Origin: Calycina herbarum
Lineage: Eukaryota; Ascomycota; Leotiomycetes; Helotiales; Pezizellaceae
DNA: 64,000 bases
Reading direction: 5' to 3'
Assembly: GCA_001414485.1 (NCBI GenBank)
Contig: LLEY01000064.1
Span: 1-64,000, forward strand
Shown: piece after piece, positions 35,008-48,109 of the stretch
Layout: each line of letters opens with the position of its first letter
How positions within the stretch are numbered: the stretch's first letter is position 1
Program-made: the position numbers and the translations under genes
Notes under the pieces: generated by a model
Database searches by the model: none
What the model saw: only the letters and a program-made list of their open reading frames with translations
What the model was told of the DNA's origin: nothing

Positions 35008-35499
35008 TATATCTAAATATATAATATAGAATTCCGTATAGCCGATTAGTATACTAATTATAATCGATCCTAAGAAGGTAGTATAACCTTTACTAAATTA
35101 TATACTAATCTAGTCTTTAGTACTTTCGTTAATAGAGATATTCTAGACGTATTTAGTATACGCTAGGTATTACTCGTATCTTATACTTAACTTCTCTTCT
35201 ATACTAGAATCGATTATAACTCTAAAGAAGTAATCTTATACGTACTTCTTAGCTATAGATATAAACACTTCTTTTATAAATTCGTAGAATATAGTATCTA
35301 GAATTAGTAGTAGAATAAATCTACTAAAAGCGTGATTTTATACTAAGTTTATTAAACTAGTAGTAAGAGTCTAGGTACTCGAATTATTAATATATCTAAT
35401 AGAAGTAATTAAGTAGTAGATAACTTCTCTATTAGAATCACTTATATAATCTATTACGATTATCTAGAGTGTTTTAGATATATCTTCCTCTTCTATACG

Positions 35500-36950
35500 T
35501 TCGACATTAGCGATATAAGTATAGTAGATTTTCTTAACAAAACTACTATCCTTTCTATAGAAGCTGCCTCTATTACTCTTTTACTATTTAGTAAAGTAAT
35601 AATCCTACTCTTCTTAAGTATAGTTCTAGGATCAGTAGCCTTTCTTTCTATATATATAACACTTATTACTCTTCCTAGAGTTCTAGTATTACTAGCTATA
35701 AGAACTGCTAGAATTATTATACTTATAGAAGTAACGATCGGTTATTAAAGTCTCGGTATTTAAGGTATTATAGCTTACTTCGTAATTATAAATAGAGCTT
35801 CTTAAAAGAGTAATAGTACTTTAAAGTAACGAGTTTTATAGTAAGGTCGAGTATATACTTTAGTATTCTAGTACTTTCTTATATATAATAAGTAGCTTAT
35901 TAGCTAATTATCTATCGCTTTATATATCCTTAGGAAGTCTATAGCGAAGTTCTTCTAATTTAGATAGTATCTTCTTAAAGTACTAGCTAGGTGTCTTTTC
36001 TGAATATTCTAGCTTAGCTTTAGTTCGTAAGAATATAACACGATTCTACTTAGAGAATTAACCTCTTAAGTATAGCTTATTCTTAAAGTATAATTAGATA
36101 GTAGTAGAAAGAACTTCGTACGATTAATCTGTTCCTTTCTTAAAGACGCTAGTATAAAAGTAGTTCGATACCTAACTCTTAAGTATAATTAGAAAAGTAA
36201 GGTTATATACTAAGAGTAATATACTATAACGATTATATATATCCTTGAATATTCTCGACTTAAGCTTGAAGTTATCTCTCTTACTACTATACTTTTGTTT
36301 GTCCGAGTATAACTTTATAAGGTTACTAAGTGTAAAAGCAGGGTTGTCTATCTAGCTATTCTAGTTACTAGAATAGCTAGTTTAGTTATAGGTTATAAGA
36401 GCCGCTAGCTGGTTTGTAATATTATTCTAAGTTACAAAAGCTACTAGTAGATCTATAAGAGCGTTCTAGGTTATAAAAGCTACTAGTAGTATTACAGGGA
36501 TAGGAATATTAGCTATAACTACTACATTATTCGCAAAGACGTTAGAAGAGTTCTAGTATCCTAGAAGAAGCTTAGGGAATCGGTTAGAGTATTCTTTAAT
36601 ATACTTATATCTCGTAACTATCTCTTATAATTAAGTTTACGATTTATATACTTAATCTCTTAATTCCTAGATCGGCTATTTAGGCTTTATAAGTTCTTAA
36701 GACGTATTATAGAGTACTTTTAATATAATCGTCTTATATCTATTCGTCTCTACTTACACGCCTCTATTACGTAGTAGGTTACGTATCTTAATAAGAGTGT
36801 TTCTTCTTATATTTATAAACTTAGCTTTAGGCTCTTTGTTAAAGTCTATAAGATATATCTCCTATAGATAATCGTCGTCTATTCTATTAACATCGTATTC
36901 CTCTAACTTTATATTTATATAAGCTGTGGCTTCCTTATCTTTAATCTACT
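35500..36950 (-). pseudogene. Copia A gag remnant
   Basis: On minus the peptide contains KCYIYRKKGY followed by NYT, a copia-type knuckle in which some Cys and His are now Tyr. Upstream there is a degenerate repeated motif with LLVAFIT and ALIDLLVAFVT. Stops occur at former Gln/Trp codons. Confidence 0.7.
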
Positions 36951-37185
36951 ATAGTAGTAGTACTATAGTATCGGTAGTATCGACGAAGTTGTCGGTGTCT
37001 AAAGTAGTAATAATAAGTAGTATCTTATACTAGGTAAATAGTATATTATAATTTTGTTTTATAATTTTGTTTTTATATAAGTCACTCTTTTAATACTTAT
37101 AAGTTATTAAAATCGAGTGAATTATCTTTATATAATAGTCGTTCTAAAGAGTTCAAGAGCGGTTATAAGTAGAGTAGTACTATAA

Positions 37186-37299
37186 GTCGAAGAGATTATA
37201 AGGTTATATTAGTTATATTATAAGTCGAAGAGGTTATAAGGTTATATTAGTTATATTATAAGTCGAAGAGGTTATAAGGTTATTATAACTGTATTATAA
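37186..37299. repeat. 38-bp tandem repeat, 3 units, in the copia A 5' region
   Basis: Units starting GTCGAAGAGGTTATAAGG begin at 37186, 37224 and 37262; the third has small indels. They lie between the copia A 5' LTR and gag. Confidence 0.85.
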
Positions 37300-37467
37300 G
37301 TCTAAGAGTTTACAGTAGTATTGTCGAGGGTGTAACTAGTAGAAGGAGTCTCTTCTGAGAAGAGGAGTCTACTTTGTATAACTACGTAACTATACGTAAG
37401 CTTACGATTCCGAGAACCGCGATACGTATAGCTAGTTTTTCTAATCTACGCGCGCGATACTAATCAG

Positions 37468-37616
37468 TGTTAGTATAACTTAGTAGCTAATAGTATAATA
37501 TAAAAAGAGTGTATTATCGTTCGTATATATAGAGTAAAGTAAGCTACTCTGTCTACTTAAATAGATCTTAAGCGAGAAGGTTACGTAGAGTACTATTTAC
37601 TCTAATTATACTAATA
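37468..37616 (-). repeat. Copia A 5' LTR
   Basis: 149 bp, starting TGTTAG and ending ACTAATA on plus. It differs from the 3' LTR largely by transitions, as expected from RIP acting on both copies. Confidence 0.9.
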
Positions 37617-37621
37617 TATTA

Positions 37622-39950
37622 ACTAAAGGTTATTATTCGAGCCTTCTAGTTAATATCTAGATTATATTCTTAAATCTATAGTATACTAAGTATTACTTCC
37701 TTACTCTCTATTTTAATAATATTAAATTATATATCTAAGTAGTGTCTTTTAATATTAACTATATTAAAATAGTTTACTAATTAATAATTCTATTTTAGTA
37801 TATAACGTCTATTCTATTAACTACTCTTAGATAGTATAGCTTTATATCTTTAATTAAGACGTTTAGCTTCTTTAGAGCTATTAGAGAAAGGAAATTACCT
37901 ATTACTCTAGAGTTAATTATAACTCGGAGTTCCTTTCCTCTTATCTTTACTATTATTATAAGTTGATTTTCTCTAGTAGTAGTATAAATCTCTAGTTTAA
38001 TATAATAAACCTTAAATCTTTATTTACTAGTATCTTCTCTCTAAGAGCTTAGGAAGAATATTATCTTTTTATTATTAGAAAAGGCTATCTTATATATTAG
38101 ACTATCTTCTATAGTTCTCTTAGGTTTTAGAAGTATTCTTATAAAACGTCTTTTTATTAACTAATCTAATATAGTATATAGTTTATATTAAACCTATTTA
38201 ATAGCTACTTTATATAAAGTTTTAATAACCTATTATTTATCTCTTATAGGTTAGTAAAATTCCTAGATAAAGTCAGCTTAGAGGTCTACCTTAGTAACTC
38301 TAAATATCTACTAATCTCCTAATTCTTTAAATACTATTATAACTCCTTTTTCTACTTTTAATACTTAATATTTCTTATTAATTATTAACTTATAATCTTA
38401 ACTAGGTCGGTAGGTAATAATATCTAACTTTAGATATCTATTATATTTATTAAATCCTTCTAGGTAATACTACTACTATTTAATAGTATTGTCTTTTAAG
38501 TTAGTAGCTATCTATATATCTCTCTTCTCTAGGTAGTTATTAGATACTATCTACTCTGATCCTAGTTCCTTTAATTCGATGCTTTCTCTTCTAGTAATAG
38601 AGCTAACTATAGTTACTCGGTCCTAGTTATTCTATACTATTATATAAGTAGTTAAGATAATAGATTTAATTTCTTAAGTAGAATATAGGCTTTAAAAGTT
38701 AGGTTTCTAGCTTTCTATATATACTTATCTATTCTCTCTTTCGAAGGTTCTAATAAATACCTATATCTTACCTTATTTAGGCTTATATATTCTAGGATCT
38801 ATCTCTAATAAGTTAGATACTAACTCTAATAACTCTAATAAAATTATTAATAGTAATAATTTATATTCTATTTAAAGAGGTAATTCGTATTCTATTTCCG
38901 ACTATATATTATAATATTCTTTAAAAAGTAGATCTCTATTATTATTAGTGTTTTATACCTTACTAACTTATAACTTAATTCCTTTATTTAGTTATAGGTA
39001 TATAGTATCTACTATTATATCTATAGTATCTGTTTTAATCTACGTACTATATCTTCTAGCTTTAAGTTTATCGTCTATAAGTTCGATTTTATTAAGTAAG
39101 ACTACTTCTTTTTAAATAGTAGTATTAACCTATCTCTTCTCTTTAGAGTTCTTCTTCTTATTATACTTATTTACTCTATAGCTAGAGAGGCTATAGTTAT
39201 AATATAAGTTCTACTTATATCGACGATTTCGCTTCTTCTAGGAAAGTCCTTCTTTCTAAGGGTTTCTCTTTATAGTCTCTTTCTTTAAAGCCTATGATTT
39301 CTAAGTAACGTTAATTTCTATAGAATCTCTATAGTTCTTTTTCCTACTCTTTCTATATCGATGTTTATAACTACTTCTTTTTTCTAGGCTTTGTTTATAA
39401 TTCTAATTATTAATCTTAATTACGTTATTAGTTAACTTGTTAAGTATGTCTAAGAAGTCGTCCCGAGCTAGCTCGTCCTTAATACTATCTTTTAATCCTC
39501 TATAGAACTGTTTATATAAGGCTTTATTATTCTAGCTAAGGCGTATAGAGTACTACTAGAATATTAATATATACTTAGTAGCTAAACCCTTTTATTAAAG
39601 GCTATATAAGGCTTATACTGCTTTTTTCTTTAAATCTATATCTATAAACGTCTAATTAATTCCTTTCTTAAATCTAGTAATAGTTAAGAATAACTCTTAA
39701 GTACTCTTACTTATAAGATTTAATACCTTTCTATTTAATATTTTGTTTTTCTAAAAATCCTTTAAATAAGGTTCTATCTAGTTATATACTACTCCTTTAA
39801 AGCGGGTAGTAAGCTATATAATCTAATCTGTTTTATAAGTAAACTATACTAAGTAAAAGTTTAAGTATATTAAGACTTTTATAATAAACTTAGTAAGTTT
39901 CTCTAGAGAGCTGTTAAATGTTTTTAGTACTAGTAGCTTTACTTCCTCTC
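37622..39950 (-). pseudogene. Gypsy A gag and protease remnant
   Basis: On minus, downstream of the 5' LTR, the gag knuckle near 39190-39230 reads Y-YN-Y-SLSS-Y-RVNK-Y, the same motif as in gypsy B but with all four ligands changed to Tyr. Protease and linker follow down to 37622, where copia A interrupts. Confidence 0.75.
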
Positions 39951-40069
39951 TAAGAGTAGTAATCGGTGCTACTAGTATTATTAGCGCTACTAGTAGTATA
40001 GAAGTTAAGCTTAAGACTAGTATAGTTTTTAATATCGTATTAGTAGTACTTCTAAGTAGGTACTCGAAG

Positions 40070-40535
40070 TGTAATAAAACTTAAATAAACTAAACAAAGA
40101 TAACTAAGTCTTAAAGGTTAGTATATAAGTAAGAAGTATAGACGTAATAGATTATTTACTTAGAAGCGAACTCGTTACTTATATTAAAGATATTAAATAA
40201 TATAATAAGATTAATAACTAAGTTAAGTACGAAGCTCTTATCTAGATAGTAGACGTGCTAGTATATATAGAACCTCTCGTACTACCTAGATCTCTATATA
40301 AGCCTAGATCCCTAGATCTCTTTAGATCTCTTTAGATCTCTTTAGATCTTATAAGAGATCTAAGAGGATCTACTACGTAACTACTAACAGTTATCTAATA
40401 GTAAGATTCTAGAATATCTAAATACCTTTGTATTACTAATTCCCTCCGGTGTTACCTTCTATTTCCTAGATATTATACCTTATTCTATTAGAGTACTATC
40501 TAGACTACTTATCGCGTATAACGTAATTCGTAATA
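40070..40535 (-). repeat. Gypsy A 5' LTR
   Basis: 466 bp, homologous to the two 448-bp LTRs of gypsy B. On plus it starts TGTAATAAAAC and ends GTAATA. It holds an array of AGATCTCTTT units near 40310-40350. The right flank GTAAC (40536-40540) would be the target duplication, but the left partner is lost. Confidence 0.85.
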
Positions 40536-40540
40536 GTAAC

Positions 40541-42760
40541 GTTAAAACTACTAGTATACTACTTCTTTAAAGTAGAGTTCCTTTTCTATACGCTTATAGC
40601 TAGTAAGACTATTATCTATTTAGTACTTAGCTAGTACTAGTATATTAAGGTATACTAGTAGATTAAGGTATTACTAACTAGTAAGCTCTTTTAGTCTCTA
40701 GTCGATTTCGTATAGTAATAGAGAGAATACTTCTATATCTTATTATCTAGCGGAAGTATAGAATACTACTATATTAATTATCTTTAGAGTACCTTTAGTA
40801 GCTTTAATATAACTATAGACTAATACTTTATCTCTTTTTATATAATATTTATAGTCTTAGTTAAACTATAAAGTATTCTTTCTCTAGTTAATTAGAGGGT
40901 TATATTTTATAAGCTAAGGCTTCTTAAGTATAATCTTATAAAAGCTAAGCTTAGTAACGTAAAAGCGTTATTAGTAGTTAATATACTAGTCTATATATAG
41001 GTTAAGAGTAACGAAGTAGATAAGGTTCTCTATTAACAAAGGCGATCTATTAGCTATATAAAGACAGCGAGGTTTTACTATACGTAATTAGAATTAATAA
41101 AAGCTTTAGCTTTAGTATTAGAGTTAAGTATAAAGTAGGTAGTAGAGTGCTTTATATTATTAGTACTAACTAATTTATAAGAAACCTCTATTACACTCTT
41201 CTTCTACCTTTTCTCTAGTAACGATAATATTAAAGCTTTCTTCTAATTTCTATATCTCTAGTAGTAACTATTAATAGAGACTAGGCTTTTCTCTTAACTT
41301 TATCTATATTCTTTACCTTTTCTTCTTTCTAGTAGTAGGCTTCCTTTAGCTTAGTATAACCTAGAAGGCTATATATCTTATTATTATAGTAGTAATAGAG
41401 CTTATACTCTGCTTAAAACTTCTTATAAGTAGCTTTTAACTTAGAAGTATTAGCCTAGGTCTTGTTTTTAACATTCTTCTAAGTCTAGACGTGTTTTCCT
41501 CTAACCTTTAAAGTATTAAGATCTATTATCTTAGAGTTAGAGAGTAAAGTAGTCGAAGCTAGAGTAATTAGAGTAGTAGTAGAGCTAGAGTTATTCTTAA
41601 GATACTAAGTACTATAAACAGTTTAGTTAATATTATCTTTCTCTTATATTAAGTTAGCTAAGGTATAGCAAGAGTCTATAAAGATAAGAGCTCGAATAGA
41701 GAGGTAGATAGTAAGGAGAAGCCTCTAGATATAATCAAATCTAGTAGAGTTAGTAGTAGTAGCTAATAATAAGTAGAAGAAGAGGAATTCAGAGACTAAT
41801 TAATAGCTCTGCTTCTCTTTTTAAAGTTTAATAAAAGTTTTCTTATAACTAAACTTATTACTAAATATATTATAAAGAATATCTAATATACCTTCTACTA
41901 AGGCTATTATAGTAAATTCGCTAGCGTTGTTAAGATAGAGGTTAATATACTTATATACTTCTCTCTCTAGAGTTAATAAGACGTAAGTTATTTATTAAGA
42001 TTTAGTAGAGACCTAGTTAGAGTTAGTATAAAGCTTAACTTTAAGATTAATAATATATAATTATAGCTTAGTAGTAGATTAGCAGCTATTACTAAATATA
42101 GCTAGGCTAGTATAGAGAGCTAATTAGATAGAGAGATAAATCTAGAGTTACTTAATTTAGTTTTATAACTTCTTAATTTAAGAGTTACTTATAAAAGTAG
42201 GAGTAGCTTAGTAAAGGCGTTAGATTTCGTTATTAAGAGTTATAATATAGTTGTTAAACTTAGTAGCGTCTTATATAGCGTCTACTTTAGTAGATTATTA
42301 AGCTTACTTAGTAGTATACTATACTTATACTATAGTATCTTTGTCGATAGTAGTCTAGTTATAGAGCGAGAGTAGGTCTTATAGACCTTACTAGAAGGTG
42401 TCTTCGTTTCTATTAATAAAAGCTTTAAGCGTACTACTATTAATAGTAGCTTAGAGTTCTTAGATAGTAAATCTAAGTATAGTAAATTCAAGGTAAGAGT
42501 ATTAAGTAATAGTAAGAAGAAAGGTGTTTTAAAAGCGGTAGATATAGTAATAATATATACGCTATATAAGTAAAAAGAAGACGAATAATATATTATAGTA
42601 GAGATTATAAAATAGATTATTTATAAAGAAGGAAGAAAGAGAGAAGCTCTTTCTTAGATATTTATATATCTATAAAAGAATATATCTACGATATTCGTAA
42701 TCTCGCTTAGTAAGCTACTTAGAAGCGAGCTTAAAAGCAAGCTTATTTACTAAATTAAAA
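40541..42760 (-). pseudogene. Unclassified retroelement gag fragment
   Basis: Minus-strand coding character is clear from about 42500 to 41300. A long Gln/Leu/Lys-rich frame with coiled-coil-like stretches is broken only by TAG/TAA at former Gln or Trp codons. At 41356-41397 the frame reads Y-YY-Y-NNKI-Y-SLLG-Y, exactly the spacing of a C-x2-C-x4-H-x4-C knuckle with each ligand turned to Tyr. This marks it as gag. It is not part of gypsy A or B, whose knuckle sequence differs. The remaining pol was not found: gypsy A lies on one side and copia C on the other. Ends are approximate. Confidence 0.6.
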
Positions 42761-42799
42761 ACTCTTATAACCTGTCTAGGGTATTTAGCTAGGTCGCTT

Positions 42800-45700
42800 A
42801 TATATTAACTAAGCTTTTCTAGTATATATATAATATTAGAGTAGGTAAAAACTATTATATATATAAGACTTCTAATCGCTTATTAGTATTTAGATATATT
42901 AATTCAGGTATCGTTTTTAGTAACTAGATATAAGTTTTTATAATTAGTAGTAGAGATCTTCTTTACCTTAGCTTTCTCGTTTATAATATTAAATCTCTCT
43001 AAGACTCTAGTTAGATATTACTCTTAATTAATCGTAATTAATTAGGTCTTCTAATTATAGATTACTCTAGTACTAAGAATCTTTCTAATCTCTTCTAAAG
43101 ACTTAGTATTAAACTAGGATTCGAGTCTTACTTAGAACTATTTAATATCTAACTTTATTCTTACTAAAGTAACTATATTATTAACGTAGATAAGGAGTTT
43201 TATAGATTTCTCTAGGTATATAAAGAGATATAGATTAGCTAAGCTTTAGATAAATCTCTATTTTAGTAGCTCGTCTTATATTAGACGATTCTAATCTCTT
43301 ATAGCTTGTTTTAATCTATATAAACTTCGAAGTACTTATTAGACTTTTCTTTTTAGTAATTTAATCTTTTAAGATAGATCTAGAAAGATTTATTCCTTTA
43401 AGTATAACTTAATAAACACGTTCTTAATATCGAATTAGTAGTATTCTAAGTTCTTAAGTACTATAGTCGCGAGAAATAGACGAAGTATATCTATTCGTAC
43501 TATAGAGGCGAAGGTTTTATTAAAGTCCTCTTCTTAAATTTAGCTAAAACCTCTTACTACTAGTCGAGTCTTAAATCTCTCGATCGACCTGTTTTTAAGT
43601 ATCTTTATTATAAATACCTATTTATATAATACTCGGTTAGCGTCTTCTAGTAGAATAACTTCTTAGAACGTGTTATTTATATAGAGTTCTAGTAATTCTT
43701 TAGCTATTATAGCCTTCTATCGCTTACTATAGACTAGATCGTTTACCGTGTCTTAATATAATCGAGGAACGTAGATACTATAACAGACGTACTTTAGATA
43801 AGACTTAGAATAAATAATACTCTATTCTTAGAATAAAAGACGAGAAGAGCAGAAGAGCTCGAGAGAACCGGGAACTAAATATAAGTTATCTACGCTAGTG
43901 CCTGCGCTAGTACTAGCGTATATCTAAGTGAATATATAATATCTAGCCTTTGTAACTATAACTGTTATAGATACTATAAATCACTTCTACTAGAAAAGCT
44001 AACTTAATATTAAGAAAGACCTCGAGCTTATCTATATCTATATTATCCTCGCTTATTATCTATATAATTATTACTCGAACTCGCTTAATATCTAGACTTC
44101 CTACTAGGTCTATCTTAGCTTATCTCTTTATATCTCTAGTAAAATATACTAGTACTAGCGACGTAGCTTAGGTCTTAGCCTAGGTCTCTAGTTTATTAAT
44201 ATTATTCTCTTCTTTAACAGTTAGTTATATTTAAGCTAGGGATTAGGATTATAATAATATTAATAAATTTTAACTTCTTAATTACTTTTATCTCTTTTAT
44301 ACCTTAGTCTTTTCTAGTTCTAATAACTAAATACGCTCTTCTTATAGTTTAGCTTCCTTATCTTCTATATCTTCTATTTCTTTCTTAGTAAATATAGAAA
44401 CATTTAGAGAGAGTATAAATTCAGAGACTACGACTTATATAGTCGTTAAATCTATAGATATATTCTTAACTAGTTCTAGTATCTTTAAAGGTCGTCTATA
44501 AGACTTTCTATTCTTTATTACGTTTATCGTTCTTTAAGAACCGCTAGTATAGTTCTAAAGCTTTAGCTTAACTTCTTCTCTCTTTAATCCTTTATTAATA
44601 CTTATAACGCTTATAATAATCGTACTCACTTATTTAAGAGAGTAGACTCTAAAGTGTTTAGTCGTTTACTCTAAGTATTCTATAAAGATACTAACTTATC
44701 TAGGGTTTACTAGCTTATTACGTCTTTCTCTAGTAGAGATTATCTTTTAATCGACGTAATAGTAGTATTTACTCTTCTATTATCGAATATAGCTTATACT
44801 TAGAACCTTCTTAGTAAATACCTCTATTAAGCTTATCTTCTTACTATTAATTATAGGTTTATAATCGGTTCGATTTCGTAAGTATACGTCTATTTCTATA
44901 GCTTCGTTCTAGAATTCTATTAGAAGGCTAGCTTAGTTAAGCAAAGCTCTTATACTTACTTTAGTAGTTTAGATAGCTCTCTTAGCTAGTCTATTCTAAT
45001 ATAATAAGATAATAATAGTAGATTATCTTTTAATACCTGTTTTAACTTACTATTTCTTAATAGTTTTTAAGAGTTCTAGTATATTATTAGTTTAAGTACT
45101 CTTAATCTTTCTATTAGTCTAGTTCTTAATATAGATTTTCTAGTATAGAAGTGTCTTATACGCCTCGTCTTTTATCTTTAGTAGAAATACCTAGTTACGT
45201 TAAAAGAACGTATTAATAATTAATAAGATCTATCGATTTTCTTATATTATAATTAAGAAAGAGCTAATAACGTTAAACTAGATTTAGACTAGTATTATTT
45301 CTATCTATTTAGCTAGTTCTTTTAAGAACTTGTTTTAAAGCTTAGTAAGTATATATACTTTATAGATATTTAAGTCTTTTAGGATTTTAATTCTCTTCTA
45401 AAGCGTAGTAATATAGTATAAGTTTATAATCTTCTTTAGACTAAGATATATAAATCTCTAGTAGTACTTAAGATATTAATCTATATTAGTTTCTATTATA
45501 GCTTTATTATTGGATTTATAGTAGTAATTACTCTCTACTACCTCTTTAGTAATCAAAGTAGTTTTCTTATATCTATTTATAACGTTTATAATAATATAAA
45601 AACTATTTTATCTTTTAGAGCTAACTAGCTTCTAATCTCTATTTATTAGGTATATCTTTCTATAATTACCTACGAATTTAAGTCTAGAAATAGACTAACA

Positions 45701-46289
45701 TAGCTATTAAACTAATAATAAGTTAATACTAAGTTTTAGAATATAGAGAACGTTTAATAAGAATATTAAAGAGCTGCTCTTATATACTAGTCTCGTATCT
45801 TCTATCTAATTATATATTAGTTCTCTCTCTCTAACCTTTACTTATATAGACTTAATTTTCTTTAAAGATCTAAAGATAGAGGATTAGTTAGATATATAAG
45901 AGGATACGCTAGTATTAACTAGCTACGAGGAGAGATCGGCTTTACTAATACTTAATACTAAGAGTATAATACTCTCGACGCTCTACTTACTATCTCTAGA
46001 GTCTTTAGTTTTAGATTCCTTAGGCTTTATAATATAACCCTTAGTTTTAGTTAAGTAGCGCTTATATAATAGGTGTTTCTTTTTAACTCTTAATCTATTT
46101 ACCTTAGAGTATCTCTTTTTATATTTTCGAAGAAGTATTTAGATATAAGAGAGTCTAGTATAGTCTCTAATAAGGTGATTCTTTTCGTATAGAAGATATA
46201 TAATATCTTATTACTTACGACGAGTTTTAGATAAAGTAGATTCTTAGCTACTATGTTAACGTTAGTAAAGTAGAATATATCTACTACTT
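42800..46289 (-). pseudogene. Copia C pol remnant (integrase-RT)
   Basis: On minus, RVT_2 motifs are easy to read: RFKTRLVVRGFS, FNKTFASIVRID, IKNVFIKLYLKE, RSLYRLKQA and the active site as YVNN at about 43174-43190 (YVDD expected). Both Asp-to-Asn changes are TG-to-TA, as RIP would cause. Stops replace Trp and Gln. Confidence 0.85.
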
Positions 46290-46559
46290 TATACGAGATA
46301 TACTAAGTATCTTTAAAATCATATATATACCTTTTTTCGTAGATCGAATTTTTTGTTCTAAATCACTCGCTCTCACCTACTCGTATTTAATAAGCCGATT
46401 TCCTTCTATAGAGACCTCTCTTAAGAGGCCTCTAGTCTTACCTACGCCTCTAAGAAGAGACCTAGGAAAAGAGAGAGAGCGCTCGATTCCCTCTCTTCTA
46501 AATATATAATAGTACTTTGTCTTAGCAACTTCTAAAGCTCTTAAGCGTAGTACTATAAG

Positions 46560-48000
46560 CTAAACCTTCTTCGGAGGAACTGTAGAAGCTGTAGATTACT
46601 ACCTAAGCACTACTCTTAACAAAGCCTCTTCTAACCTTCTTCTCTACCTCTAAGCCTTTTATACTTAAGTTGCCGATATCAGCCTACTATTCTACTAAGT
46701 ATATACCTTAGAGACTCTCCCTCTACTACTCTTGATCTTAGAAACCTCCTCTATTATATATAAAGAGGGCTCTACGCTATCTACGACTCCTCCTCTCTCT
46801 CTAGGCTCGGCCGAAAAATTTTCATACGTATAGACTATAAAAGGTGCCTTAGCGCCTAAAAGCACACTAGTAACAATACCCTACTCTCTCTCTCTCTCTA
46901 CTAGTACTTCAAAGCTATAGAAGAATAAGAATAAGAGTTCTTTAGCTAAACCAGATCTTAGAGTCTTTATCTAACTACTCTCTAATTCCCTGGAAAGGAA
47001 ACATTCTGCTCTAGCTATCTTTCTTACTCTCTATAATCCAAAGATAGGCTATAAAGAGCTTATATAAGAGGTCCTCTCGGTTAGCTCTGGTTTCGCTATT
47101 ATACTAAAGAACGAGGCTGCCTTAGAAGCTCTGTTATCGACAAAGAAGGCATTTATATAGACGCTATTCTCTATAGCTAAGATTGAGACCTTATAAAACT
47201 AGGTAGTATACCGCTTGTTAGAGATACTCTAAAGTATCGAAGCTGTCGAGATTAACGAAAAAGGAGCAATTATATTAACCCTCGTCTCTACTACTTCTAA
47301 AGTAGTAGCTATAGCAATCAAGGAACGAATCGGAATAGCTCTTATAAAGGTTAATATAATAAGGATCTCGCTATCGGATAAGCTGTTCTACACCTCTTAG
47401 ACTGTCTTCTTTAAAGAGGAAGAAGCCTAGGATAGCTACGTTATCTTAGACATAATATCTCTTCTTAGTAGAAGAGTCTTCTTTAAACCTCTTCCTAAGG
47501 TTTCTATAATTACATAGTACTCTAAGTACTAGGGGTGGTATAACTAAAGGAACTATAGGAAGAACCAACGGTGCCGTCTATATAGTACTACTTAACACTC
47601 TGAAGACTTTTACTCTTCGTATTTAAGATATATATAGTATAAGCTAAAGTGTCTATATTATAGTAGACCTTATACCTTAGACGACCTAGAGTGCTAGCTT
47701 AGACTAAGGAACTCAGAGACACGCCTCTCAACCGAGAATAAGAGAACTATTTAGTAAGTATATAATAAAATACGGATAAGAAGAGAGGAAGACTCCTCTT
47801 ATAGTAGCCGAGACATAGAAGCTCCGGCTACTCTATAAGCTAGAGTAGACAGCTCTTCTAACTCGACTACCTCGCCTACTTCGCCTGCCTTACCTACCTC
47901 GCCTATCTTACCTTTCTCGCCTCTCTCGCCTCTCCCGCCTACCTCGCCTACCTCGCCTACCTTACCTATCTTACTATCCTAAGAAGATAATTTTAATACC
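46560..48000 (+). pseudogene. LINE ORF1 (gag-like) remnant
   Basis: A coding frame with RIP stops includes a Cys/His-rich part near 47570-47700. A 9-bp-based repeat (CTCGCCTAC-like) at about 47870-47975 encodes Ser/Pro/Thr-rich or related triplets. The exact start is not determined. Confidence 0.6.
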
Positions 48001-48109
48001 CTTATAGACACTTCTATAGAAGAGGCTCCCGACGACCTCTCTATTCGAAGAACCTAAGGAAATACTATTATAGTTTCTCTATAAGTAGATAAGAGCTTAC
48101 TAAAAACCA

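Larger units (their letters stand above)
29779..37616 (-). mobile_element. Copia A: complete Ty1/copia element with a nested Fot1-like copy
   Basis: The element is bounded by a perfect 5-bp duplication TATTA (29774-29778 and 37617-37621), with two 149-bp LTRs. It reads on minus: gag with a knuckle near 35650-35700, integrase interrupted by the Fot1-like copy, RT and RNase H. Excluding the insertion it is about 5.98 kb. It sits in the gypsy A protease/RT region, so it is younger than gypsy A. Confidence 0.92.
26085..40535 (-). mobile_element. Gypsy A: RIP-mutated Ty3/gypsy element with nested insertions
   Basis: A gypsy retrotransposon reads on minus. Its 5' LTR is 40070-40535. Its own sequence occupies about 37622-40535, 27958-29773 and a short remnant left of 26137; the rest is nested copia A and a Fot1-like copy. 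It is a homologue of gypsy B in RT, RNase H and the start of integrase. The gag knuckle reads Y-x2-Y-x4-Y-x4-Y near 39190-39230, and the RT site reads YLDN near 29065-29085. The 3' end (rest of integrase, chromodomain, 3' LTR) is missing: similarity to gypsy B fades near 26.08 kb. All frames carry RIP stops. Confidence 0.8.

Noticed and set aside
37186..37299. Possible CRISPR-like array
   Set aside because: Direct tandem units without spacers, inside a fungal retroelement leader.
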